Positions 33,733 through 46,500 of a stretch of 64,000 nucleotides of DNA are shown one piece after another. The DNA is from Apium graveolens (taxonomy: Eukaryota; Streptophyta; Magnoliopsida; Apiales; Apiaceae), in contig NC_133655.1 of assembly GCF_009905375.1 (NCBI RefSeq), positions 34,728,398 to 34,792,397 of the forward strand, in the 5' to 3' direction. Under the pieces are notes generated by a model that saw nothing but the letters and a program-made list of their open reading frames with translations, was not told the DNA's origin and ran no database searches. Made by a program: the position numbers and the translations under genes. Numbering within the stretch: position 1 is the first letter of the stretch; each line of letters opens with the position of its first letter.

Positions 33733-35830
33733 GGCTATGTAATAACCCCAATTTTTGGGAAATTTTTGAAACCCTTATGAATAGTGTTTTTGCTGAATGA
33801 GAAAACTTTTCATGCCACACTATGTAGGGGTTCTGATATGGATATTCTGAGATTTTATTAGTACTTTATATGGGATATAAGTGTATGAAAAGATCGTCAG
33901 AATCCAAATCCGAATACTTTGATTTTTCCCGGAAATACACTAGATACGGAGAGAGTTGAGTATAAGGTAACAGGATAAAAAGGATTTAAATTAAAGGATT
34001 ATAATAGAGGATCATAAAAAGGAATATAATGTATTGAGAAAGGTTAAGGGAACCTAAGTAATAAGATCCCGGGTATGATCCCTCAAACGATAAACGAAAA
34101 CGAAAGTTAAGCGAACCGTATAACAGATCAGCGGTCATTAGGCAAACAATTAGGAAGTTAATCAAAGGGATTAGAGAGTATGATGTCACCCAACCAATGA
34201 GAAGAGGACAAGTAGGGGAAGATGACATCATGAGGATGACACAAGCATGACATAGAAGGGAAGGAAGTGTGGTTGAATTATAACCACACAAAATCAAGGT
34301 TAATTAAGTAATTAACCAAAAACAACACAAAAATCAACCAACCAAGCCAAAACATTTTATTTCACCAAACAAAACACAAAAATCTCTCTTCTTCTTCTTC
34401 ATGCTCTCGGCCCATTTCTTAAAAATTGAAGATCCAAGCTCCACCACTTACTATTTAGCAAGGTAATTATCTAAGCTTCCACATGGATAGTTACATACTT
34501 CCTATAAGTTTAAGCTTCTAATTCCAAGCCAATCTTTTTCTATAAATCATAGAAGAAGATGGTGAATAGTGTTTTTCAAGAAATAAAATTTGTGTTCTTG
34601 AAGTTTTGTTTAGATTAAGCTTGGATAAGGACTTTAAGGGTGATTCCAAGCCATTCTCTTGATTCTTCACTCTCCAAGGAAGGTATAAACTACAAACCCT
34701 AGCTTTAGTTTTGAGTAATTAGGAATGAATATGTTTGATATAGTATATGTGAAACATGATGCTTGATTGTTTGAAGTTTGGTTGAGTTTGTAGAGATTAG
34801 TTGGTTTTGTGGTATTGTTGGAGTTGTAAATCTTGATAATTAGTTAAAGAACCTAAGTAAAGCTTTTAGTTCATGTGGGGAAATAAGTATAAATGGTTAA
34901 TGTGGATTTGTTGGGGCTGTTATGATGTGGTTTGGATGGGTGTTGGTTGTATGATTGATTTGGGGTTGAATTGTGGTTGGTTTTGAATGGTTTAAATTGG
35001 GAAATCGCGTAAACATAGCCGTTGTAACGTTCAATTTTCTGTAGACTGTTTTTGTGCATAACATTAGGACCCGAGAACCCCCTGCTAGATTTTGACCATT
35101 GCCATGTTTAGATAGCTCATGTTACGAGCTTCGTTTTGATATGTAGTTCGTTCGATTCCGATGCACGGTTTAGGAGAAACGACCGTTTCAAGTAACGGCG
35201 TTTCGCGAACGAAACTTTTCCCCTCGCCTTACTTTGAAACATAGGTTAAAGACCAAAAAGGTTTAATTAATGCATGAAACATTTATGGTAAGTGTGTTAG
35301 GCAGTTGGTAAGACACTCGCGAAGGAATCGCCTTAAAACTCGTAAAGGTTAAATTATTAAAAATGGTGGAGCCGAGGGTACCCGAGTGACTTAAGCGAGT
35401 CAGTAAGCGCAAAACAAGCGTTAGAGTCTAAGTTAGTTAAAGTATAGATTTACAAGTGACTTTGGTTTAATTCCAACTAACTTGTTGTTTATAGGTTACC
35501 AGACTCGTCCCGAGCCTTTTATCACCCCAAGTCGCTCAGGCAAGTTTTCTACCCGTTATAACTGTTGTGGTGATGAATATATGTATTTGCATTATCTTGC
35601 GATAGATGCATGTTGGTTAATTAGCAAATGTTGGTATATATTAAAGCATGCTCCTATGGTATATATATATGCATGCTTGTTTCGTATTCTTTCCATATAT
35701 AATTGTTGATAATACCTATGCTAGAGGATAGCGGCAATTGGCATATACCCTTAGTATAGGGACCCAAAGGTGGAAATATTTTCTAAACCGGGAGTCGAGG
35801 ATCCCGAGTAGATTTTGTATATATGGATAT

Positions 35831-35872
35831 AAATATATATATATATATATATACTTATATATATATATATAT
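35831..35872. repeat. TA microsatellite in the G4 5' LTR
   Basis: An almost pure AT dinucleotide run; the 3' LTR counterpart at 45615-45650 is shorter, so it has changed length since insertion. Confidence 0.9.
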
Positions 35873-35935
35873 GGTCATAGTTTTCAAAACTATTAATCGA
35901 ATAAGGTTTATTCGATAACTTTAACTTTATTTTAT

Positions 35936-36240
35936 TATTGAATATTATTTCAAATATTATTTGAAGGCGTATGACTCCTTTATATTAAATGAATATTATT
36001 TTGAATATTCATTCGAGGACTTATGACTCCTTTTATTTTATTATCTGAATATTATTTGAATATTCATTCGAGGGCTTATGACTCTTTTATATTATTTATT
36101 GAATATTATTTGAATATTCATTCGAGGGCTTATGACTCTTTTATATTATTTATTGAATATTATTTGAATATTCATTCGAGGGCTTATGACTCGGTTTATA
36201 TTGTTTAATGAATATTTTTGAATATTCATTTGAGGATCTA
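35936..36240 (+). repeat. 54-bp tandem repeats in the G4 LTR
   Basis: GAATATTATTTGAATATTC units begin at 36047, 36101 and 36155 (period 54), each with ATTCGAGGGCTTATGACTC. Degenerate units flank them on both sides. The block is also present at 45715-46020 in the 3' LTR. Confidence 0.88.
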
Positions 36241-37585
36241 TGACTCCGATTATTTGCTGAGATTTGTTCTTTATTTTATTAAAGAATAAGGTGTAAATAA
36301 TCAAACTTATTTTCGATTATTCAAATAAAGATAGTACTTTCATATAAGTATATCTTTGGTTATTTAATACTCGTTTCAAGTATAAGTTTTAATACTTTTA
36401 CTTCAATTATTTTTATAAAGATTATTCTTTATGGGAATATTATTTAAATAATAATATTCAGTCATTTTCTAAATATTCTAGGGACTGATTTACTTCATTA
36501 AATCAGCTTTACTCCAAACACTCTATAAAGTGTTTTCGAGTCTTCAAAATGATTTTTAAAAGATAGAGCGGATCCCAAAACTCATTTTTATATTTAAGAT
36601 CTTCCTTTTAAGGGGATTTAAATACTCGCTCAAAACCTGAGGGATCCGGCTCTGTGGTGTGTTTTATATTCGCAACAAGGTTGCTGTTTTGTTAAATGAA
36701 TTGATTACTTACCCAACACTCGGGAAGTAAAATTCTTGGAACAAGTTAATCCATTAACAGGCATCGCCTGGGAAATATCGGTGAGTTTTCCTTTCCAACT
36801 AGATACGACTTCTTGGTGGAGCCGTATCAACAAGTTCTACTTGGGGAAAGGGGGAACGAGCTTTACGTTTCAGAGTCATGGATTTCATCTGAACTAGGAG
36901 TGGCGTAAGTGGTCGAGTGGCGCCGGCCCAGCCTTATTATATTGGCCCAAATGGCCTGGAAGTTCCGCTAAGGCGGTCCATTCCTTAGGAGTTCAGTGTT
37001 CGGTTGACAAGTAAATCCGACGGGTTCTCCTCTACATGTAGAAAATGGTGGGGTTGTACTACTACGACTGATCATCGTAAGTGGTCTTCCTGGCGCGGCA
37101 AACTCCCGTAATGAGTTCATCATCCATTTGGATAATTCTGCAACATTACCCGTAGCATTTCGATCGAAAGGCTACTAATGGGTGGTTGCCGAAGCATTGA
37201 CAGGGTCAAACATTTTTATTGGTGTATCCATTGAATGAAGTATCTCGTAACTTCATTTCTTTTCAAAATATTTCAAAGATCAAATATTTTTCAAGTTTTA
37301 TTTGTGGTCTCATCTATGGGATGACCTCGTGAATCTTATTATACTTCGAACAGTAGTAGTTCAAGTATATTTCTAAAAAAAAATGGTATAAGTATAGTGA
37401 AGTAATTGGTAACTTCATCTTCTTTTAAAACTTATATCCAGTAAGTAATTACCTTACTCATGATAAAGAATTCTAGTAAGTATCCATTTAGATACTTGTA
37501 TTATTGTTATCACTATATATTATCTTGCGAGCTGTAAGGCTCACTCTTGCTTTATTTCTTCATCACACAACAACAGTTAGGAAAG

Positions 37586-37708
37586 ATGGCCAGACTCCAG
37601 CAGACCCAGCGCAAGCGCGTGGGAAGCGTCCCGCGTCTTCCCGATGATGTTGTGGCTGCTATAGCTGCAGAGGTAGATCTATTGGTAGATCAGGCATTCT
37701 ATTTTTGA
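37586..37708 (+). CDS. 40-codon ORF in the G4 5' LTR, unknown
   Basis: ATG GCC AGA... to TGA: a basic head (MARLQQTQRKRVGSVPRLP) and an acidic, Val/Ala-rich tail (DDVVAAIAAEVDLL). The local composition is more GC-rich than the rest of the LTR. Its copy in the 3' LTR differs by one conservative change. It includes GCAGAG|GTAGAT, a possible splice donor. It may be a leader peptide or first exon, or chance. Confidence 0.35.
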   Translation: MARLQQTQRKRVGSVPRLPDDVVAAIAAEVDLLVDQAFYF

Positions 37709-37984
37709 GAATCAAATTATGTATAATTATAACTTGTGGCAGATAATGGCAATTAACTGTAAATTTATCAAGTAATCATTTTGGGTTGTAATAACTTTTA
37801 AATTATGGATTCAAAGACTTGTACTTATTTCAATTTCATCTCTGAGACTATAACGGGTTGTGGTGTGTGTTAGTGTGGGGTCACAACATAAGGTTATTAT
37901 TATTAATTAAGTGAAGTGATATTGTGGAAAGAAAGACCGTGACGACCCGGATCCCCGACCCCAGATCTGGGGGTGTTACAGAAA

Positions 37985-37997
37985 TGGTATCAGAGCC
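37985..37997 (+). other. Primer-binding site of G4
   Basis: TGGTATCAGAGCC, a perfect initiator-tRNA-Met site four bases after the LTR. From here to 38389 I see no recognisable gag. Confidence 0.92.
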
Positions 37998-38389
37998 AAG
38001 CGTTATAAACCTCAGAGATGATGGGATATTAAGATAATAAGTTCACTAAGATAATAAGAACTCTTGCCAAGTTCATAGTCGGACTACCTAACGTAGTACT
38101 GACAGTTAAAACCCTTATGGGAACCCTTATAAATGTAGCGATAGAAGCGTAGTTCGTTATCGTATAGAGTAGCGGGACTCTGAACCCTGAGGTTGAGGAG
38201 CAACAGCGCGATGATGTTTTATTACTAATTGGAGATCGGATTGTGGATCCGATAGGGTGTTCTAATACAGGACCGGATGATGTTGATATTGAGGATGTAG
38301 CGGTTGAGGATGTTGTCCTAGAAGGGATAATTGTTGAGGAGGATCCCATGGAGGATCCTGACAAGATTGGATAAAGGACCACTGATGAA

Positions 38390-41300
38390 TTGATGACCAT
38401 GGTTAGGTCGACTACCGGAGGTTCGTTCAAGTTTGTAAAGATAGTAGCCCCTTTAACGCGGCTTACTCGTAAGACTGAGAAGTTCGAATGGACAGAGAAA
38501 TGTGAGAACAGCTTTCAAGAACTGAAGCAGAGGTTGGTGATGGCCCCTATGCTGGCGTTGCTGGATGGAAAAGGAGATTTTGTGAAGTGTAGTGACGCTT
38601 CGCACAAGGGCTTAGGGTGCGTGCTTATGCAGCACGGTAAGGAAATCGCGTACATGTCAAGACAATTAAGGTAATATGAAATTCGATATCCCCGCCCATG
38701 AGCTTAGGCTCGTGGCAATAGTTTTACCCTAAAGATTGGAGGCACTACTTGTATGGAGAGAAGTGCGAGAATTACCTAAGCCATAAGTGCACTAGTACAT
38801 TTTCACGTAGAAAGAGCTCAACATATGCCAGAGGAGGCAGTTAGAGCTAATCAAGAATAATGATTGGGAGATTCTGTATCATTCGGGGAAAGCCAATGTG
38901 GTGGCTGATGCCCTTAGTAAAAAGGAGAGACTCAAGATGATAATGTCTTTGGGTGAGTTTATAAGAGATTTTGGAAATAGTAGTGAAGGTAATCGGAGCC
39001 GGTACCGAAAAGCTGTTTGAGATTGCAATAGAGACCGAATTATTGGAAAAGAGCATATTGTGCCAGAAAAAGGTGATGAATGAAGGCAGAAAGCCAACAA
39101 TTAGATAAAAGATTAATACCGGGAAAGATGATAAGGGAATAATGAGGTATTCCTATAGAATTTGGGTTCCGAAAGTTCAAGAGCTTAAGGATGAGAACTT
39201 AGATGAGAGCCATAGTTTGAGGAATAGGATTTAGGGCAAACCCAGAATGTGATAGTCAGGGAGGTTGCCATCAAGAAAGAAAGAACCCATAACATAATAG
39301 AGTGGAAAACAGGGTTTTTAATGTATAAGATAACCCCGATTATGGGAGAAGGTTGAAACATTTCATACTAAGGAAACAGAAAGTTGAGTAAGGAAAGGAG
39401 ACCCGAGACGGTACTCCTATACGGCAATTCATGGACCTGTCTAGACAGAACTTAGACTATTATCCCCAACCACCACCCTGAGGAAACAATGCGGTGAGAA
39501 ATTCTTTCAGGTTCTTTAAGTCGCTAAGCTCTCAGAGTTCCAAGGAACAAGCTGACCTAGTGGAGGCAAGAGCCTGGCTAAAGGAAATATAGGAATCATT
39601 AGAGATTCTAAAGGATTGACGAATCACAAAAGATTGTTTTTGTCACTTACCCTCCTAAGAGAGAGGCCACCTGCTGGTGAAAGACCAAGAAAGGCACGGA
39701 GCCAGAGGTTAGAATAAACTGATTTAAGTTCAGTCAATTGTTTTCGGGAAAGTAATTCCCAAAGATAAGGAGATAGTGTAAAAGCTTTAGAGCCAGAACA
39801 AAGGAAGACGAGTATGATGAATTATGAATCTAAGATGTAAAAGTTGTCAAGATTCGTTCTGAGGACACGAATCCAGAATGACGGGATGTTTGAAATCAAT
39901 GCTTATGTAGTGTTGGTACATGTAATGGTTGTAATGGAAACAAAAATAAAAAGAAACTGAAGTGGAAAGGAATATAAAGGCGATAGAGTTTGAGGAATGA
40001 TAAGGAAGATGGGTATGAGGAAACCCTAAAGACTCGTAGCAATAGAAATAGAAAAGTATGTAATCGTCAGGATGAGGGTGATTTACCATGAGTTAAAATT
40101 GATGGTTGAAGGCATAAGAGATACATATATATTATTCCCTTTAAGTTGGGAGGATTCGGGGAAACCTTGAAACAGTTCGAAGGATAAATAATGAGACGCG
40201 GATAGACTGAGGAGACAAGGAAGTAAGAAATTAGAAAAAATTGGATGAAGGAAGTGACCTTCAAGAATGTGAAGTGTAAGACCGGTGGCATGATACCCAG
40301 AATGGGAGACGCCAGGTATGAAAGATATCCCAACATTGAGGTGACTGTTGAGATAAACAACAAAAGTAAATAAGGAATTATTAAGAAGAAGTTCATGTTG
40401 AACATGACCAATATCTTCCAGAACATCCATGTTATCATTACCAAATCAGGAAAGAAAAGCGGATGACCATTGTTATCTTTTGGAGGCCATATAGATTGAC
40501 CTCAATTTGAATAAGAATGCTATTATGAAGTTAGGTATAGACTATCGAGGTGGGGAATGTTGAATAAGATAATCTATCAAGGATATATGACTTGATTTAT
40601 CCATGGAAGGATGCAGGTACCTTTTAAAGGTGGAATTAAGGATAGAACATTGGTAACTTAAAATGAATCCTAGGGGACTGCATAAAGGTTGGCATGTCAC
40701 CTTTAATAGGGACAGTATGAGTTTTGACTGTATGATTGGGAAAGGGTTAAGGTAACAACAACCTTTAAGAATCAGTGGAGAAATTTTTCAGAAGTATATA
40801 GACAATGGTTCTACTATTAGTAAATGGTATTGTGATATGCCCTGTATCTAGGGAATACAGGAGGAACGATTGAAGGATAACCTTAGAGGTTTTATAAGGA
40901 AAAAGGTAATATTCAAAATTCTCAAGAATAGAAATGTGGATAAAGGAAATATGACGTAATTATAATGATGCCAAGTGGGGCACGTGTTGAACCATGAGAA
41001 AGTATGAATAGAACCAGTAAAGGTCGAAATTGTTCAGGGCAATTAGCGCCCAGGATAAAAGATGTTCTAAGTATGATTAAGAGTCAGTCATGACAGTGAT
41101 TAACCTCTAAAGACTGAGGGGATAACTTATGGAAAAATGGTGATTTTTTTTTACTCATCTGATTTTAAGGAAAACATCTTCACTCAAGCAGTGATCAGAA
41201 ATAGGGTAGAAAATTAGTGAAAGTGGTTAAGACGACATTGACTGTAAGGAAAATTTACTATCAGGAAAGGCCAAAAAGGCGGCCGACACTTTAAATGTAA

Positions 41301-43262
41301 GAGAATAATTATAGGCGCTCGTGCGAGAGGAATACAGTGATGATGGTTAAAGCTGTAAAAGTTGTATTATGGTTTGGAAGATTGACATTCCTTCTGATGA
41401 CTGTGCAATACCCAACTGTAATAGTAGTTGGTAAAGATTTAATTCGTGTAATCGCCATGAGCGGGCTATCTATCTCAGAAGATACTATCTTGAGAATAAT
41501 CCAGGACCATGGTTCAAAAAGGACTAAACGAACCTTTGAGTTAAGTCTTCTATTGAAGGCATATGATTAAGAATGGTATTAACCTGCTATCGTTGCTTTG
41601 ATTGAAACTCTTCTGTAATTTTATCTGCTCATACCATGAAAGTATGTCAGGATCAGAAGTGTTCTTCATGAATCAGGAATGGTGATTATGTTACCTCCTT
41701 AGAAGGAATTAGATACGAGATGTATGGACTCCGTATGGTTAGCTATTAAGACTTCATGGAAAATGAATGACTACAGTAGGTCAGTGGTGGACCATAGTAA
41801 GGAAGCAATGATTCTGTGAGTAATGAGCTGATTACAACCGTGAGAGTTGTATTGGAATGGGTGTTGGGATTGTGTACCACTAATCGGGTTGTGGTAGTGT
41901 ATAAGTTATCATTGATAGACTAATTAAGTAGAGTATTTACCTATTGAATATTTATTCATCCTTATCAATTGAGGGTCGTATGACTATACGAGGAAGGTTG
42001 CGATGCAAGCATAGAATTCTAGTAACGATGATGTCTAGAATGAGATCCCAGATTCGATTTTCAATATTGAGGGAGTTTCAAAGGTGATTGTGTATAAGCT
42101 CGAGGAAGAGCATGGGTCCATAGAATGATGGACGGGATAGCGAAAATATTTAGGCATGTGAAATACGATGCTATAATACTTGATGTTGATATAAATACAT
42201 ATATGTTTTGTTCTCCTATGACAAACCTCTATAGTTCAGAGGTAGATTCCAAGCCAGATATTTTATGGCAATATTTTTTTTTTACATATATACAATTCTC
42301 TTCAGTTCGTTCTTTTCTCTTCTTTTCATTTCAAGTAAGCTGAGAAGAACAACCCTTCCAGAAGGGGAGGTATTGCCGAATGACTATCTATCTTTGTGAT
42401 AGAAGCCTAGTAGGATACCATCTATTGTTTAGTTGCTTGTCAAGTACTAAAGGCTGGCCACCTTCTGTACTAACTATGCGATATAACAAGTGTTCATGAT
42501 CATAGTGATCTCTCAACAAATTCCTTTACTTCTATTTGATTGATCAAACTTTGGGAAATAGAAACAGCTGGAAAAAGGAGTAATAAAGTGGTGGTAGTAT
42601 GCGGAATGGAAACACATTCGTGATACTAAGGTTGACGTGGTTATTAAAAAGTTATAGAACGCTAGCGAGCAAAAGTATAACTAGTATAATATTAGGAACG
42701 GAAGGTAGTAGCGACTACGAACTAGGAAAAAGGATGGGTAGTGAGAAGTAAAAGCTATAATGATTAGAAGCTATGATGAGAGTCTGTGTAATAGACTTGA
42801 AAGAATTTGGAATGATCACTTAACGCGGATTAAGTTATCTTACGATAATAGATCATATGTCAGTATTGAGGTATCGCCTTATGAGATCCTTGAGGGAAGA
42901 CAATGTCGATCTCCCTTATGTTAGGATGAAGTTGTAGAGCGCAAGATGCTCGGACCCGCAGTAGTCCAAAGGACCAGGGATATAATAGATCTAATCAGAG
43001 GACGACTGGTAGTAGCCAGGAAGGACATAAGAAGTATGTCGATTTGACACGAAAGGACAAAGAATAGGAAGGAGGCAACCTTGTATTGTTAAAAGTATTC
43101 CCTTGAAAAGAATTAATGAGATTCGGAAAGAAAGGAAAGCTAAGTCTACAATTTGTTGGACCCTTGGATATATAAAGACGTTTGGGAAGTTAGCATATGA
43201 GCTAGCCTTACCCCAGAACATGTAGCAAGTCATAACGTGTTTCACGTATCAATTTTAAGGAA
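38390..43262 (+). pseudogene. G4 pol remnant (RNase H, integrase)
   Basis: A heavily decayed plus-strand Ty3/gypsy pol without its gag, protease and main reverse transcriptase domain. The first readable block is the reverse transcriptase/RNase H boundary ([40 protein letters not shown]), then VVADALSKKERLK near 38900. Integrase core remnants lie near 41890-42000 and integrase C-terminal parts at 42810-42920 (SPYEILEG, QCRSPLC) and 43130-43262 (FGKKGKL, KLAYELALP). Between 39000 and 41880 I recognise nothing with certainty. The stretch 42290-42560 resembles the G2 leader intron rather than pol. Confidence 0.75.
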
Positions 43263-43507
43263 GTGTAATTCGGATGCCAGATAATAGGGGCATATGAGCG
43301 CATAGACATGCAACCAGACGTAACCTATATGGAGCAACCAGGAAGGGTATAGATTAAGAAGGAACAAGTGCTTAGGAGAAGGATTACCAAACTAGGCGGA
43401 GTTTGGTGGTAGAACCACAATGTGGGAAAATTGACTTGAGAGTTAGAAAGTGCAATACTAAGAAGGTATCCCTATTCATTTCTATCTGATTCCGGGACGG
43501 AATCCTT

Positions 43508-43522
43508 TTAAGGAGGGGAGAC
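43508..43522 (+). other. Polypurine tract of G4
   Basis: AAGGAGGGGAGAC immediately before the 3' LTR. Confidence 0.88.
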
Positions 43523-46500
43523 TGTAATAACCCCAATTTTTGGGAAATTTTTGAAACCCTTATGAATAGTATTTTTGCTGAATGAGAAAACTTTTGATGC
43601 CACACTATGTAGGGGTTCTGATATGGATATTCTGAGATTTTATTAGTACTTTATATGGGATATAAGTGTATGAAAAGATCGTCAGAATCCAAATCCGAAC
43701 ACTTTGATTTTTCCCGGAAATACACTAGATACGGAGAGAGTTGAGTATAAGGTAACAGGATAAAAAGGATTTAAATTAAAGGATTATAATAGAGGATCAT
43801 AAAAAGGAATATAATGTATTGAGAAAGGTTAAAGGAACCTAAGTAATAAGATCCCGGGTATGATCCCTCAAACGATAAACGAAAACGAAAGTTAAGCGAA
43901 CCGTATAACAGATCAGCGGTCATTGGGCAAACAATTAGGAAGTTAATCAAAGGGATTAGAGAGGATGATGTCACCCAACCAATGAGAAGAGGACAAGGAG
44001 GGGAGGATGACATCATGAGGATGATACAAGCATGACATAGAAGGGAAGGAAGTGTGGTTGAATTATAACCACACAAAATCAAGGTTAATTAAGTAATTAA
44101 CCAAAAACAACACAAAAATCAACCAACCAAGCCAAAACATTTTATTTCACCAAACAAAACACAAAAATCTCTCTTCTTCTTCTTCATGCTCTCGGCCCAT
44201 TTCTTAAAAATTGAAGATCCAAGCTCCACCACTTACTATTTAGCAAGGTAATTATCTAAGCTTCCCCATGGATAGTTACATACTTCCTATAAGTTTAACC
44301 TTCTAATTCCAAGCCAATCTTTTTCTATAAATCATGGAAGAAGATGGTGAATAGTGTTTTTCAAGAAATAAAATTTGTGTTCTTGAAGTTTTGTTTAGAT
44401 TAAGCTTGGATAAGGACTTTAAGGGTGATTCCAAGCCATTCTCTTGATTCTCCACTCTCCAAGGAAGGTATAAACTACAAACCCTAGCTTTAGTTTTGAG
44501 TAATTAGGAATGAATATGTTTGATATAGTATATGTGAAGCATGATGCTTGATTGTTTGAAGTTTGGTTGAGTTTGTAGAGATTAGTTGGTTTTGTGGTAT
44601 TGTTGGAGTTGTAAATCTTGATAATTAGTTAAAGAACCTAAGTAAAGCTTTTAGTTCATGTGGGGAAATAAGTATAAATGGTTAATGTGGATTTTTTGGG
44701 GCTGTTATGATGTGGTTTGGATGGGTGTTGGTTGTATGATTGATTTGGGGTTGAATTGTGGTTGGTTTTGAATGGTTTAAATTGGGAAATCGCGTAAACA
44801 TAGCCGTCGTAACGTCCGATTTTCTGTAGACTGTTTTTGTGCATAACATTAGGACCCGAGAACCCCCTGCTAGATTTTGACCATTGCCATGTTTAGATAG
44901 CTCATGTTATGAGCTTCGTTTTGATATGTAGTTCGTTCGATTCCGATGCACGGTTTAGGAGAAACGACCGTTTCAAGTAACGGCGTTTCGCGAACGAAAC
45001 TTTTCCCCTCGCCTTACTTTGAAACATAGGTTAAAGACCAAAAAGGTTTAATTAATGCATGAAAGATTTATGGTAAGTGTGTTAGGCAGTTGGTAAGACA
45101 CTCGCGAAGGAATCGCCTTAAAACTCGTAAAGGTTAAATTATTAAAAATGGTGGAGCCGAGGGTACCCGAGTGACTTAAGCGAGTCAGTAAGCGCAAAAC
45201 AAGCGTTAGAGTCTAAGTTAGTTAAAGTATAGATTTACAAGTGACTTTGGTTTAATTCCAACTTACTTGTTGTTTATAGGTTACCAGACTCGTCCCGAGC
45301 CTTTTATCACCCCAAGTCGCTCAGGCAAGTTTTCTACCCGTTATAACTGTTGTGGTGATGAATATATGTATTTGCATTATCTTGCGATAGATGCATGTTG
45401 GTTAATTAGCAAATGATGTTATATATTGAAGCATGCTGCTATGGTATATATATATGCATGCCTGTTTCGTATTCTTTCCATATATAATTGTTGATAATAC
45501 CTATGCTAGAGGATAGCAGCAATAGGCATATACCCTTAGTATAGGGACCCAAAGGTGGAAATATTTTCTAAACCGGGAGTCGAGGATCCCGAGTAGATTT
45601 TGTATATATGGATATAAATATATATATATATATAATTATATATATATATGGTCATAGTTTTCAAAACTATTAATCGAATAAGGTTTATTCGATAACTTTA
45701 ACTTTATTTTATTATTGAATATTATTTCAAATATTATTCGAAGGCGTATGACTCCTTTATATTAAATGAATATTATTTTGAATATTCATTCGAGGACTTA
45801 TGACTCCTTTTATTTTATTATCTGAATATTATTTGAATATTCATTCGAGGGCTTATGACTCTTTTATATTATTTATTGAATATTATTTGAATATTCATTC
45901 GAGGGCTTATGACTCTTTTATATTATTTATTGAATATTATTTGAATATTCATTCGAGGGCTTATGACTCAGTTTATATTGTTTAATGAATATTTTTGAAT
46001 ATTCATTTGAGGATCTATGACTCCGATTATTTGCTGAGATTTGTTCTTTATTTTATTAAAGAATAAGGTGTAAATAATCAAACTTATTTTCGATTATTCA
46101 AATAAAGATAGTACTTTCATATAAGTATATCTTTGGTTATTTAATACTCGTTTCAAGTATAAGTTTTAATACTTTTACTTCAATTATTTTTATAAAGATT
46201 ATTCTTTATGGGAATATTATTTAAATAATAATATTCAGTCATTTTCTAAATATTCTGGGGACTGATTTACTTCATTAAATCAGCTTTACTCCAAACACTC
46301 TATAAAGTGTTTTCGAGTCTTCAAAATGATTTTTAAAAGATAGAGCAGATCCCAAAACTCATTTTTATATTTAAGATCTTCCTTTTAAGGGGATTTAAAT
46401 ACTCGCTCAAAACCTGAGGGATCCGGCTCTGTGGTGTGTTTTATATTCGCAACAAGGTTGATGTTTTGTTAAATGAATTGATTACTTACCCAACACTCGG

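Larger units (their letters stand above)
33738..37980 (+). repeat. 5' LTR of G4 (4,243 bp)
   Basis: Ends TGTAATAACCCC and GGGTGTTACA. It contains a TA microsatellite (35831-35872), a 54-bp tandem repeat block (35936-36240) and a 40-codon ORF near its right end (37586-37708). Confidence 0.95.

Noticed and set aside
36023..36208. ORF with a repeated YYLNIHSRAYDSF peptide, as if a repeat protein
   Set aside because: It is the 54-bp noncoding tandem repeat of the G4 LTR; the period is divisible by three by chance, and the units outside it break the frame.
40067..40444. Overlapping minus-strand frames rich in Leu/Phe/Ser in the G4 internal region
   Set aside because: They are antisense to the pol remnant, overlap each other in two frames, and have no recognisable domain.
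41337..41570. Plus-strand 77-codon frame in the G4 internal region
   Set aside because: No match to gypsy domains that I can see, and short for the AT-rich, decayed context; left as unrecognised within the pol remnant.
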